6,269 nucleotides of DNA from an uncultured Roseiflexaceae bacterium (GTDB lineage: Bacteria; Chloroflexota; Chloroflexia; Chloroflexales; Roseiflexaceae), in NCBI GenBank assembly GCA_903932805.1, contig CAIZHO010000617.1:1-6269 (forward strand), in the 5' to 3' direction. Positions 1 to 5,620 of the stretch are shown one piece after another. Numbering within the stretch: the first letter of the stretch is position 1; the number at the start of each line of letters is the position of its first letter. The notes beneath the pieces are model-generated. The model worked only from the letters and a program-made list of their open reading frames with translations, had not been told where the DNA came from and ran no database searches. Made by a program: the position numbers and the translations under genes.

Positions 1-181
1 AAACGCAGCCCTCGTCGCTACCGATCAGGCCTTGCGCATCGCTGGTGGCTTTGGGATTACCCGCGACCTGCCGCTCGAACGCTTCTTCCGCGATGCACGG
101 GCCGGCATTACGCATCCCCCCAACGACGACGCAGCACTCGAGCTGGTGGGTCGTGATGTGTTGCAACGGCATGCGCTGTGA
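1..181 (+). CDS. Acyl-CoA dehydrogenase, C-terminal fragment (5' end outside window)
   Basis: Reading from base 2, an open frame of 59 codons ends at TGA 179-181. The peptide has the hallmarks of the C-terminal helical domain of flavin-dependent acyl-CoA dehydrogenases, which introduce a C2-C3 double bond into acyl-CoA: an ALRIAGGFG segment (residues 10-18 of the fragment), then LERFFRDAR (25-33), then GITHPPNDDAALELVG (35-50). GG.G followed by a RDxR motif is the family signature. The tail differs from the medium-chain type: where MCAD has YEGT, carrying its catalytic Glu, this protein reads HPPN. The PPNDD ending is a variant I recall from a subset of the family. The catalytic base may therefore lie upstream, on the helix used by isovaleryl-CoA dehydrogenase, but that part is not visible. 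Substrate is unknown. An 88-bp gap with its own promoter separates it from the next gene, so co-transcription is not required. Confidence 0.85.
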   Translation, partial: NAALVATDQALRIAGGFGITRDLPLERFFRDARAGITHPPNDDAALELVGRDVLQRHAL

Positions 182-206
182 GGGTGCAGAATCGTGCTCC
201 GGCTTT

Positions 207-235
207 TTTCCAGAACGGCCAAGCAATGCTATAAT
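207..235 (+). promoter_or_regulatory. Sigma-70-type promoter for the oxidoreductase operon
   Basis: A perfect -10 hexamer TATAAT lies at 230-235, preceded by TGC at 227-229, which makes an extended -10. Exactly 17 bp upstream is TTTCCA at 207-212, matching four of six bases of TTGACA. Transcription would start near 242, giving a leader of about 28 nt before ATG 270. The hexamer, the extension and the ideal spacing together make this the best promoter in the window. The T-run at 204-209 overlaps the -35 element. Confidence 0.8.
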
Positions 236-269
236 GACGCCGCGAAATTGCACTGCATTGGAGCTTGGC
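218..269 (+). promoter_or_regulatory. Bulged inverted repeat enclosing the ribosome binding site
   Basis: The left arm GCCAAGCAATGC (218-229) can pair with the right arm GCATTGGAGCTTGGC (255-269) through all 12 of its bases: 7 pairs 218-224 with 263-269, and 5 pairs 225-229 with 255-259. The only unpaired bases in the right arm are GGA at 260-262, the core of the Shine-Dalgarno sequence. The right arm ends directly before ATG 270. The left arm lies upstream of the predicted start site, so the hairpin could form only in read-through RNA from the acyl-CoA dehydrogenase gene. Alternatively the arms may act as DNA sites flanking the -10. The pairing is seen directly; its function is inferred. Confidence 0.45.
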
Positions 270-2123
270 ATGACATCTCTCGACACCGTCGTCAGCGCAC
301 CCGTTATCGACCCCAACCCCCCCGTCATCAACGATTTTACGTTGGTTGTCGCCACCGAAAACGGCTCAGGGAGCCAAACCGCCAACAATACCCTGATACG
401 CGCCATCTTCAAAATGGGCGTACCTGTCAGCGGCAAAAATCTCTTTCCATCCAATATTTCGGGCTTGCCCACCTGGTACACCATCCGCGTCAGCCATCAG
501 GGCTACGCTGCCCGGCGCGAGTATTCCGAGATTCTCGTTGCGTACAACCCACGCACATCCGACGAAGACTTGGCGAACCTGCCGGCCGGTGGCGTGTGTA
601 TACACCCCGCCGACATGAAGTTCACCACGCCCCGTAGCGATGTGGTGTATTACCCCGTGCCGGTCAAAGATTTCATCAAAGAAATTGCACCGCCACAGCA
701 TTTGCGTGATTACATCACCAACATGTCGTATGTCGGCGTGGTCACACAGTTGTTTGGCATCAGCCGGGTCGAAATCGAACATGCATTGATGCATCACTTC
801 AACGGCAAGCGCAAAGCCGTCGACCTCAATCTGCGCATGGTCGATATGGCAATTGCCCACACGGTCGCCCACCTGCCCAAACAAGACCCGTTCCGTGTCG
901 AACCGCTCAACAAAACCGCCGGCAAAATCCTCATCGACGGCAACACCGCAGCCGGCATCGGCGCGTTGGTCGGTGGTGTGGGTGTCGTCGCCTGGTACCC
1001 CATCACCCCGTCGACCAGCCTGGTCGATGCCATCACCGAATACGCACCCAAGTTGCGCCCGGCAGTCGACGATCGCGTCAACTACGCCATCATCCAGGCC
1101 GAAGACGAACTGGCCGCTGCAGGGATCATTGTTGGTGCTGGCTGGGCAGGCACACGCGCAATGACCGCTACTTCGGGTCCGGGAATTTCGCTGATGAACG
1201 AATTCGGTGGCCTGGCGCACTTCGCCGAAGTGCCCATCGTCATCTGGGACATCATGCGCATGGGTCCCTCGACCGGGCTGCCGACGCGTGTCTCGCAAGG
1301 CGACATCTTGTCGGCATACTACCTCGGTCACGGCGACAGTCAGCATATCTGCTTGCTCCCCGGCGACATGACCGAATGCTTTGCCTACGCCGGCACGGCG
1401 TTTGACCTGGCAGAACGCTTCCAAACCCCGGTGCTGGTGCTGAGCGACCTCGACCTGGGGATGAACAACTGGATGACCGAGCCCTTCGAATACCCCGAAC
1501 AGCCGCTCGACCGGGGCAAAGTGCTGGACACGGGCAGCTTCGCGCAGTTCCTCGCCGACCACGACAACAAGTGGGGTCGCTACCGCGACGTCGACAACGA
1601 CGGCATCGGCTACCGCACCATCCCGGGCAATCAAAATCCACGAGCGGCCTGGTTGGCCCGCGGCACCGGCCACAACGAACAAGGCGTCTACAGCGAGCGT
1701 AACGACGACTGGCAACGCAACATGGACCGGTTGACGCGCAAGCTCGATACCGCCCGGCGCCATGTGCCGGCACCCGTCATCGACGCACGCCCCGGCGCAA
1801 CGGTGGGGATTATCGGGTATGGGTCGACGGCAGACGCCATCACCGAAGCCCGTGACCGCCTGCGTGCCCAGGGTATCGAGACGAGTAGCATGCGGTTGCG
1901 TTCGTTGCCCCTCAACGAAGACGTGCGTACCTTTATGGAATCGTACGACCAGATCTATGTGGTCGAGCTCAATCAAGACAGCCAGATGCTGCAGCTCTTG
2001 TGCGCCCATGCACCCAAAGACGCAGCCAAACTCGCCCCCGTCAACCTGTGTGACGGTCTGCCACTGACAGCCACGTTCATCACCCAACGCATCAACGCCC
2101 ACCGCACGTCGGTCAAGCAATAA
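270..2123 (+). CDS. korA: 2-oxoacid:acceptor oxidoreductase, alpha subunit (fused gamma-alpha)
   Basis: This 617-residue protein is the large subunit of a KorAB-type enzyme that converts a 2-oxoacid plus CoA to acyl-CoA and CO2 while reducing ferredoxin in the cytoplasm. The gamma domain comes first (about 22-200), with NDF, NGSGSQTANN (31-40) and GKNLFPSNISGLPTWY (56-70). The alpha domain follows (about 220-430) and carries YPITPSTSL (243-251), the YPITP motif that in characterised archaeal homologues contacts the 2-oxoacid, then QAEDELAA (276-283) and TSGPGISLM (301-309). A transketolase-C-like domain (about 508-610) contains VGIIGYGST and IYVVELNQDSQ. The length is normal for the fused type. 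ATG 270 is chosen because GGAG at 260-263 lies 6 nt upstream and a promoter just before it; the frame is open back to 45, but that part overlaps the previous gene and has no homology. The first 20 residues are a Pro-rich leader. A DxDxDG loop sits at 440-445. Substrate specificity (2-oxoglutarate, pyruvate or branched-chain) cannot be read from the sequence, so the symbol denotes architecture only. Confidence 0.93.
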   Translation: MTSLDTVVSAPVIDPNPPVINDFTLVVATENGSGSQTANNTLIRAIFKMGVPVSGKNLFPSNISGLPTWYTIRVSHQGYAARREYSEILVAYNPRTSDEDLANLPAGGVCIHPADMKFTTPRSDVVYYPVPVKDFIKEIAPPQHLRDYITNMSYVGVVTQLFGISRVEIEHALMHHFNGKRKAVDLNLRMVDMAIAHTVAHLPKQDPFRVEPLNKTAGKILIDGNTAAGIGALVGGVGVVAWYPITPSTSLVDAITEYAPKLRPAVDDRVNYAIIQAEDELAAAGIIVGAGWAGTRAMTATSGPGISLMNEFGGLAHFAEVPIVIWDIMRMGPSTGLPTRVSQGDILSAYYLGHGDSQHICLLPGDMTECFAYAGTAFDLAERFQTPVLVLSDLDLGMNNWMTEPFEYPEQPLDRGKVLDTGSFAQFLADHDNKWGRYRDVDNDGIGYRTIPGNQNPRAAWLARGTGHNEQGVYSERNDDWQRNMDRLTRKLDTARRHVPAPVIDARPGATVGIIGYGSTADAITEARDRLRAQGIETSSMRLRSLPLNEDVRTFMESYDQIYVVELNQDSQMLQLLCAHAPKDAAKLAPVNLCDGLPLTATFITQRINAHRTSVKQ

Positions 2124-2137
2124 CAACGAGGACGGAC

Positions 2138-3169
2138 ATGACTGCTACGACTACACGACCTACCAATCGCATCGGCCTGACCACCCAAGACTACCAGGGC
2201 GGCACCTCGACGTTATGCGCAGGTTGCGGCCATAATTCGATCACCAGCCAAATCATTGCCGCCTGCTATGATTTGTCGCTCGACCCGGCCACCGTCCTGA
2301 AGATGAGTGGCATTGGCTGCTCGTCCAAGACACCGGCCTACTTCCTCGGCAAAAGCTTCGGCTTCAACACCCTCCATGGCCGCATGCCGTCGGTGACCAC
2401 TGGCGCCATGATTGCCAACCGCACCATGACCGCCATCGGCGTGTCGGGTGACGGCGACACCGGCAGCATCGGCTTTGGGCAGTTCAAACACATGATGCGC
2501 CGCAATGTGCCGATGGTCTATATCGTCGAAAACAACGGCGTCTACGGCCTCACCAAGGGTCAGCATTCGGCCACTGCCGACATCGGCCAGCACCTCAAAT
2601 ACGCCGGCACCAACGTCTTGCCGCCGATCGACATCTGTGCCGAAGCAATCGCCGCAGATTGTGGCTTTGTGGCGCGTTCGTTCTCGGGCGATGCCAAGCA
2701 AGTACGTGAGCTGATCAAGGCTGCCATGAGCTACGAAGGCACTGCCGTGATCGACATCATCAGCCCGTGCGTCACCTTCAACAACGAAGACGACTCTTCC
2801 AAGAGCTATGCCTACGGCAAAGACAAAGAAGAACGCATCCAAGATATCCAGTTCATCCAGAGCTACGAAGAAGTCGTCGTCGACTACGAGCCGGGCAGCG
2901 AACAAATCGTCAAGCTCCACGACGGTCCGACCATCAAATTGCGCAAATTGAACCGTGACTACGACGCGACCGACCGCTGGGCTGCCATCAAACTCCTCGA
3001 AGAATGCCGCCAAAGCAACATCTTTGTGACCGGGCTGATTCACATCAACGAATCACGACCCACCTTGCAACAGACCATGAGTCTCATCGACGAGCCGCTG
3101 GCGTATCAAACCGAAGCCCAGTTGCGCCCCAGCCGCGCAGCCTTTGCGGCAGTCATGGCAGAGTTCTAG
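2138..3169 (+). CDS. korB: 2-oxoacid:acceptor oxidoreductase, beta subunit (TPP and 4Fe-4S)
   Basis: This 343-residue protein is the catalytic partner of the preceding subunit, binding thiamine diphosphate and one 4Fe-4S cluster. All four expected cluster cysteines are visible: C27 and C30 in LCAGCGH, C61 in GIGCSSKTP, and C211 in SPCVTFN. The thiamine diphosphate and metal-binding stretch is GVSGDGDTGSIG (101-112), continuing to ENNGVYGLTKGQ (131-142). The KTP after C61 and the YGLTKGQ stretch are typical of the beta family, and the length is usual. There is no ferredoxin-like domain and no separate delta subunit gene nearby, so electrons must go to a ferredoxin encoded elsewhere. The start follows the alpha stop by 14 nt and has GAGGA at 2128-2132, 5 nt upstream. 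The tight spacing indicates one transcript and matched synthesis of the two subunits. Confidence 0.95.
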   Translation: MTATTTRPTNRIGLTTQDYQGGTSTLCAGCGHNSITSQIIAACYDLSLDPATVLKMSGIGCSSKTPAYFLGKSFGFNTLHGRMPSVTTGAMIANRTMTAIGVSGDGDTGSIGFGQFKHMMRRNVPMVYIVENNGVYGLTKGQHSATADIGQHLKYAGTNVLPPIDICAEAIAADCGFVARSFSGDAKQVRELIKAAMSYEGTAVIDIISPCVTFNNEDDSSKSYAYGKDKEERIQDIQFIQSYEEVVVDYEPGSEQIVKLHDGPTIKLRKLNRDYDATDRWAAIKLLEECRQSNIFVTGLIHINESRPTLQQTMSLIDEPLAYQTEAQLRPSRAAFAAVMAEF

Positions 3170-3192
3170 GCACGGTCGATCGGAGCATTTGT

Positions 3193-3543
3193 ATGGCGCA
3201 GATATATCACATGGCTCTCGCCAGCCGCTGGAACGCATGGCCGGCCAACACACCCTACCTGCCCGAGGCATATGCCGACGACGGGTTCATCCACTGCACT
3301 GCTGGTGACGCCCTGATGATCCAGGTCGCCAATCGGTTCTATCGGAGCGTGCCCGGTACCTTCCTCGCCCTGGTGGTCGAGACTGGCTTGTTGACCAGTC
3401 GCCTCGAATGGGAGGCCCCGTCCCCTGGCGATACGTTGGCACCGTTGTTCCCACATATCTATGGCCCCATCAATTGGGACGCCATCGTCGATGTGAAAAC
3501 CATGACCCGTGCTGCCGACGGCACCTTCACTGCCATCGCATAA
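3193..3543 (+). CDS. DUF952 domain protein
   Basis: This 116-residue protein is essentially one DUF952 domain. The landmarks are an N-terminal IYHMA with H6, DDGFIHCT (29-36) with H34, the RLEWE segment (70-74), and FPHIYGPINWDAIVDV (86-101) with H88 and Y90. These conserved His and Tyr positions look like an active or ligand-binding site, but no reaction is established for the family. From memory, structural classifications group DUF952 with the ADP-ribosylation fold; I could not verify that here. There is no signal peptide, membrane segment or Cys cluster. ATG 3193 is chosen over the longer open frame from 3004 because GGAG at 3182-3185 sits 7 nt upstream, the IYH motif begins at residue 4 as expected, and the longer frame overlaps the beta subunit. 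It starts 23 nt after the beta stop and ends 9 nt before the terminator hairpin, so it appears to be the last gene of that operon. Confidence 0.88.
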   Translation: MAQIYHMALASRWNAWPANTPYLPEAYADDGFIHCTAGDALMIQVANRFYRSVPGTFLALVVETGLLTSRLEWEAPSPGDTLAPLFPHIYGPINWDAIVDVKTMTRAADGTFTAIA

Positions 3544-3552
3544 CCCGCCGAG

Positions 3553-3586
3553 ATCACCGCATGCACCGTGCATGCGGTGGTTTTTT
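3553..3586 (+). terminator. Intrinsic terminator of the oxidoreductase-DUF952 operon
   Basis: An 11-bp perfect stem pairs CACCGCATGCA (3555-3565) with TGCATGCGGTG (3569-3579) around the loop CCG. Two further pairs, A-T and a T-G wobble, can extend the base. G3580 is followed by six T at 3581-3586. The structure begins 9 nt after the DUF952 stop. There is no matching A-run on the 5' side, so it should act mainly on the + strand. Confidence 0.93.
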
Positions 3587-3618
3587 GCGTATCCGTTCGT
3601 TTTTATGTCTACGAAATA

Positions 3619-3647
3619 TACGCAGATTGCTCGTTATACGATATACT
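3619..3647 (+). promoter_or_regulatory. Candidate promoter for the VanW gene
   Basis: The 96 bp between the terminator and ATG 3683 are much richer in A and T than the flanking genes. TATACT at 3642-3647 is a good -10 match (five of six). The -35 at 17-bp spacing, TACGCA (3619-3624), matches only three of six, so an activator or another sigma factor is possible. The core TATAC occurs three times (3617-3621, 3635-3639, 3642-3646), so the exact -10 is uncertain. Transcription would start near 3654. Confidence 0.5.
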
Positions 3648-3655
3648 GTAGTACA

Positions 3656-3668
3656 CACAAGACTTGTG
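3656..3668. promoter_or_regulatory. Small dyad at the predicted VanW transcription start (operator candidate)
   Basis: CACAAG (3656-3661) and CTTGTG (3663-3668) form a perfect 6-bp inverted repeat around the single base A3662. A one-base spacer is too short for an RNA hairpin, so if it matters it is a DNA site. It falls a few bases downstream of the inferred start site, a common position for a repressor. No regulator gene is visible nearby. Confidence 0.3.
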
Positions 3669-3682
3669 CGCCGGGATGATCG

Positions 3683-5620
3683 ATGCCCGAACACTACATT
3701 TCGAAGTACAGCCCCATGGAGCGGCGTCGCAGTGGGTATACGCCGCCACAAAATGCCCTCCCCAAAGAGGCACCCAAAGCCCCCAGCCGCATCGTCGGCG
3801 GTGGGCTGACCGGTCGTACCCCGTCGCCCACCACGCCGATTGCACTGGGCAATTTAACGGCACTGTGGATAGGCCTCGGCGTATTGGTGCTGGTGTTGTT
3901 GACTCCCTATCTGTTGCCGTCGAGCGAAGCGATGGTGAGCAGTGGGGTGACCCTCCAAGGCGAGGGGATGCAGGGGATGACGCGGGCGATGCTCAACGAA
4001 GCCGTCGCCAAGCGCTACGAACGCTTCCTCAAACAGCCAGTCACGTTGGTCTACCAAGACCGTGTCTGGCAACCCACCGCGAGTGAACTGGGGGTGTCGC
4101 TCGACATCCGCCAGACCAATAACGCCCTGCTCGGTTTGAGCACCGGCACCGATCTACAGACACAACTGCGTGCGACCTGGGCGCGCTGGATGCGCGTGCT
4201 CGATGTCGGGCCACAGTTCGTCATCAACGGCCCCAAAATGCAACGTTATCTGATGACCCTCAGTGCCGAGATCGACCAGCCCATTACCGAAGCAGATCTG
4301 TTGATCGACAACCAAACCGGCCGCGCCGAGGCACTGCCTGCGCAGACTGGTCGCCAGCTGCTCATCGACGACAGCATGATCGACATCTACCAGGCCATTG
4401 CGAGTACCACGGTGACCACGGTGACCTTGCGCACCCGCACGCTCGACACCATCAGCGACTCGGCGACATTGACCAAATCTGCCGACACCGCCGAGCGCTT
4501 TCTGAGCGCGCCGCTGGTGTTGACCTCCGGCGACAAGAGCTGGACCTGGGACCGCGATCGCCTATCGACAATGATTATCACCACCAAAACCGCCGGCGGC
4601 GTGACGGTCAGCCCCGACGCCAACGCCATCACGCTCGAGGTCGAACGCCTGGCCCAATATATCGACAGCGGGAGTGCCGAGCCCCGGGTGGCGTTGGTCG
4701 ATGGCGTGGCGACGATTATCCAACCCGGCAAAACCGGCTCGCTGCTCGACCGCGCGGCGGCGGTGCAGGCGATTGGCAATGCCTTTTATGCAGAAAACCG
4801 CACCGTCGTGCTACCGACCATCCCCGTCGAACCTAAACTCGACGCTGCCCAAATCAGTCAGCTGTCGTTTGCCGATGTGCTGAGTACTGGTCGCAGTAGC
4901 TTCAAAGGATCTGCCGCCTATCGGATCACCAATATCACGACCGGCGCAGAGCGTATCAATGGCGTGCTCATCGCCCCCGATGCGGTCTTTTCGTTCAATA
5001 CCGAAGTCGGCGAAATCGACGAAGCCAACGGCTTTGTGCAGGGGTATGCGGTCGTCGGCAACCGTACCCAGCTCGAATGGGGCGGCGGCGTCTGTCAGGT
5101 GTCGACATCGATGTTCCGGGCGGCGTTCTATGCCGGATTGCCTATCGTCGAGCGCCATGCCCATCCGTATTACATCCGCTGGTACGACGAATACGCCTTC
5201 CCCGAGGCGGCAGGGCCGGGGTTGGATGCGGCGATTTTTACGGGTGAGTTAGACTTCCGGTTCCGCAACGACACGGGGAACTGGCTGTTGATCGAGACTG
5301 TGGTCGACGCCAAAAACCAGATTCTCGATGTTAATCTGCGTGGTGTGGCCAGCGGCAGAACGGTCCGGGTGGTCGGCCCCAAGATAACCGGCACGACGCC
5401 GGCCCCCAAAGACCCCGTCTATGTCGATGATCCGACGCTGCCGATGGGCGAGCTGAAGCAAACAGACAAAGCCAAAGAAGGCATGAACGTGGTGGTATTT
5501 CGCATTATCAGCCGCAACGCCAAAGATGCCCCGGGTGAAGAATACAGTACGAATTTCCGCCCGTGGCCAGACGTCTTTCTGCGCGGTACCGGCCCCAAAG
5601 CCACACCATCCACACCATAA
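3683..5620 (+). CDS. VanW family protein with peptidoglycan-binding-like domains
   Basis: This 645-residue protein resembles the membrane-anchored VanW proteins common in Gram-positive bacteria and Chloroflexota. A basic, Pro-rich N-terminus (1-55) precedes one membrane segment (about 57-79), leaving most of the protein outside the cytoplasm. Two regions with the look of YoaR-type peptidoglycan-binding domains follow (about 95-250 and 265-375); each ends in a stretch like ALPAQTGRQL (217-226) or IIQPGKTGSLLD (345-356). The VanW domain (about 395-540) has VFSFNTEVGE (435-444), GGGVCQVSTSMFRAAFYAG (467-485), IVERHAHP (488-495), PGLDAAIF (512-519) and LDFRFRNDTGNW (523-534). C471, H492 and H494 are the most striking polar residues. 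A tail of about 100 residues lacks the G5 domain often found in relatives. The VanW name comes from vancomycin-resistance clusters, but no van gene is present here and its biochemical role is unsettled. ATG 3683 has GGGA 6 nt upstream; a later ATG at 3716 lacks a binding site. The gene overlaps the next start by one base. Confidence 0.9.
   Translation: MPEHYISKYSPMERRRSGYTPPQNALPKEAPKAPSRIVGGGLTGRTPSPTTPIALGNLTALWIGLGVLVLVLLTPYLLPSSEAMVSSGVTLQGEGMQGMTRAMLNEAVAKRYERFLKQPVTLVYQDRVWQPTASELGVSLDIRQTNNALLGLSTGTDLQTQLRATWARWMRVLDVGPQFVINGPKMQRYLMTLSAEIDQPITEADLLIDNQTGRAEALPAQTGRQLLIDDSMIDIYQAIASTTVTTVTLRTRTLDTISDSATLTKSADTAERFLSAPLVLTSGDKSWTWDRDRLSTMIITTKTAGGVTVSPDANAITLEVERLAQYIDSGSAEPRVALVDGVATIIQPGKTGSLLDRAAAVQAIGNAFYAENRTVVLPTIPVEPKLDAAQISQLSFADVLSTGRSSFKGSAAYRITNITTGAERINGVLIAPDAVFSFNTEVGEIDEANGFVQGYAVVGNRTQLEWGGGVCQVSTSMFRAAFYAGLPIVERHAHPYYIRWYDEYAFPEAAGPGLDAAIFTGELDFRFRNDTGNWLLIETVVDAKNQILDVNLRGVASGRTVRVVGPKITGTTPAPKDPVYVDDPTLPMGELKQTDKAKEGMNVVVFRIISRNAKDAPGEEYSTNFRPWPDVFLRGTGPKATPSTP
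3963..3979 (+). repeat. Near-perfect 9-bp tandem duplication in the VanW gene
   Basis: AGGGGATG at 3963-3970 recurs at 3972-3979, a period of 9 bp. In frame it gives the tripeptides EGM and QGM (residues 94-99), just after the membrane segment. Confidence 0.6.
4406..4423 (+). repeat. Perfect 9-bp tandem duplication in the VanW gene
   Basis: ACCACGGTG occurs twice in direct succession and is followed by a further ACC. In frame it gives TTVTTV (residues 242-247), in a beta-strand-like stretch between the two extracellular domains. Confidence 0.75.
5601..5618 (+). repeat. Perfect 9-bp tandem duplication at the VanW stop codon
   Basis: CCACACCAT occurs twice in direct succession. The second copy supplies the T of the TAA stop and lies directly before the overlapping ATG. 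It encodes the terminal TPSTP; loss of one copy would shorten the protein by three residues and keep the stop/start junction intact. Confidence 0.75.

Noticed and set aside
183..209. Possible terminator for the acyl-CoA dehydrogenase gene
   Set aside because: GGTGCA and TGCTCC can pair, but only five pairs form, with a T-T mismatch. The T-run is separated by three bases and is better explained as part of the -35 region. Too weak to call.
45..269. Longer alpha subunit beginning at base 45
   Set aside because: The extra 75 residues overlap the acyl-CoA dehydrogenase tail in another frame, have no homology pattern, and lie upstream of the promoter and ribosome binding site.
366..2126. 586-codon open frame on the - strand opposite the alpha subunit
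   Set aside because: It mirrors nearly the whole alpha gene, whose + strand product matches a known family end to end. The antisense product is rich in Val, Asp, Gly and His with no recognisable motif, as expected from GC-biased codon use; there is no start signal for it.
2213..3043. 276-codon open frame on the - strand opposite the beta subunit
   Set aside because: Shadow of the beta gene with low-complexity composition and no domain; the + strand carries all the catalytic and cluster motifs.
3004..3192. Longer DUF952 protein beginning inside the beta subunit gene
   Set aside because: The extension overlaps beta coding sequence, while ATG 3193 has a well-placed GGAG and the domain begins at residue 4 from there.
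3672..3689. CGGG/CCCG hairpin around the VanW ribosome binding site
   Set aside because: Only four pairs with a ten-base loop; too short to claim as a control element.
3664..4086. 140-codon + strand frame overlapping the start of the VanW gene
   Set aside because: It uses a TTG start, is rich in Arg, His and Ala as out-of-frame GC-rich DNA usually is, and conflicts with the clear VanW protein frame.
3683..5620. Vancomycin resistance locus
   Set aside because: VanW domains are widespread outside resistance clusters. No VanA/B ligase, VanH, VanX or VanRS gene is present.
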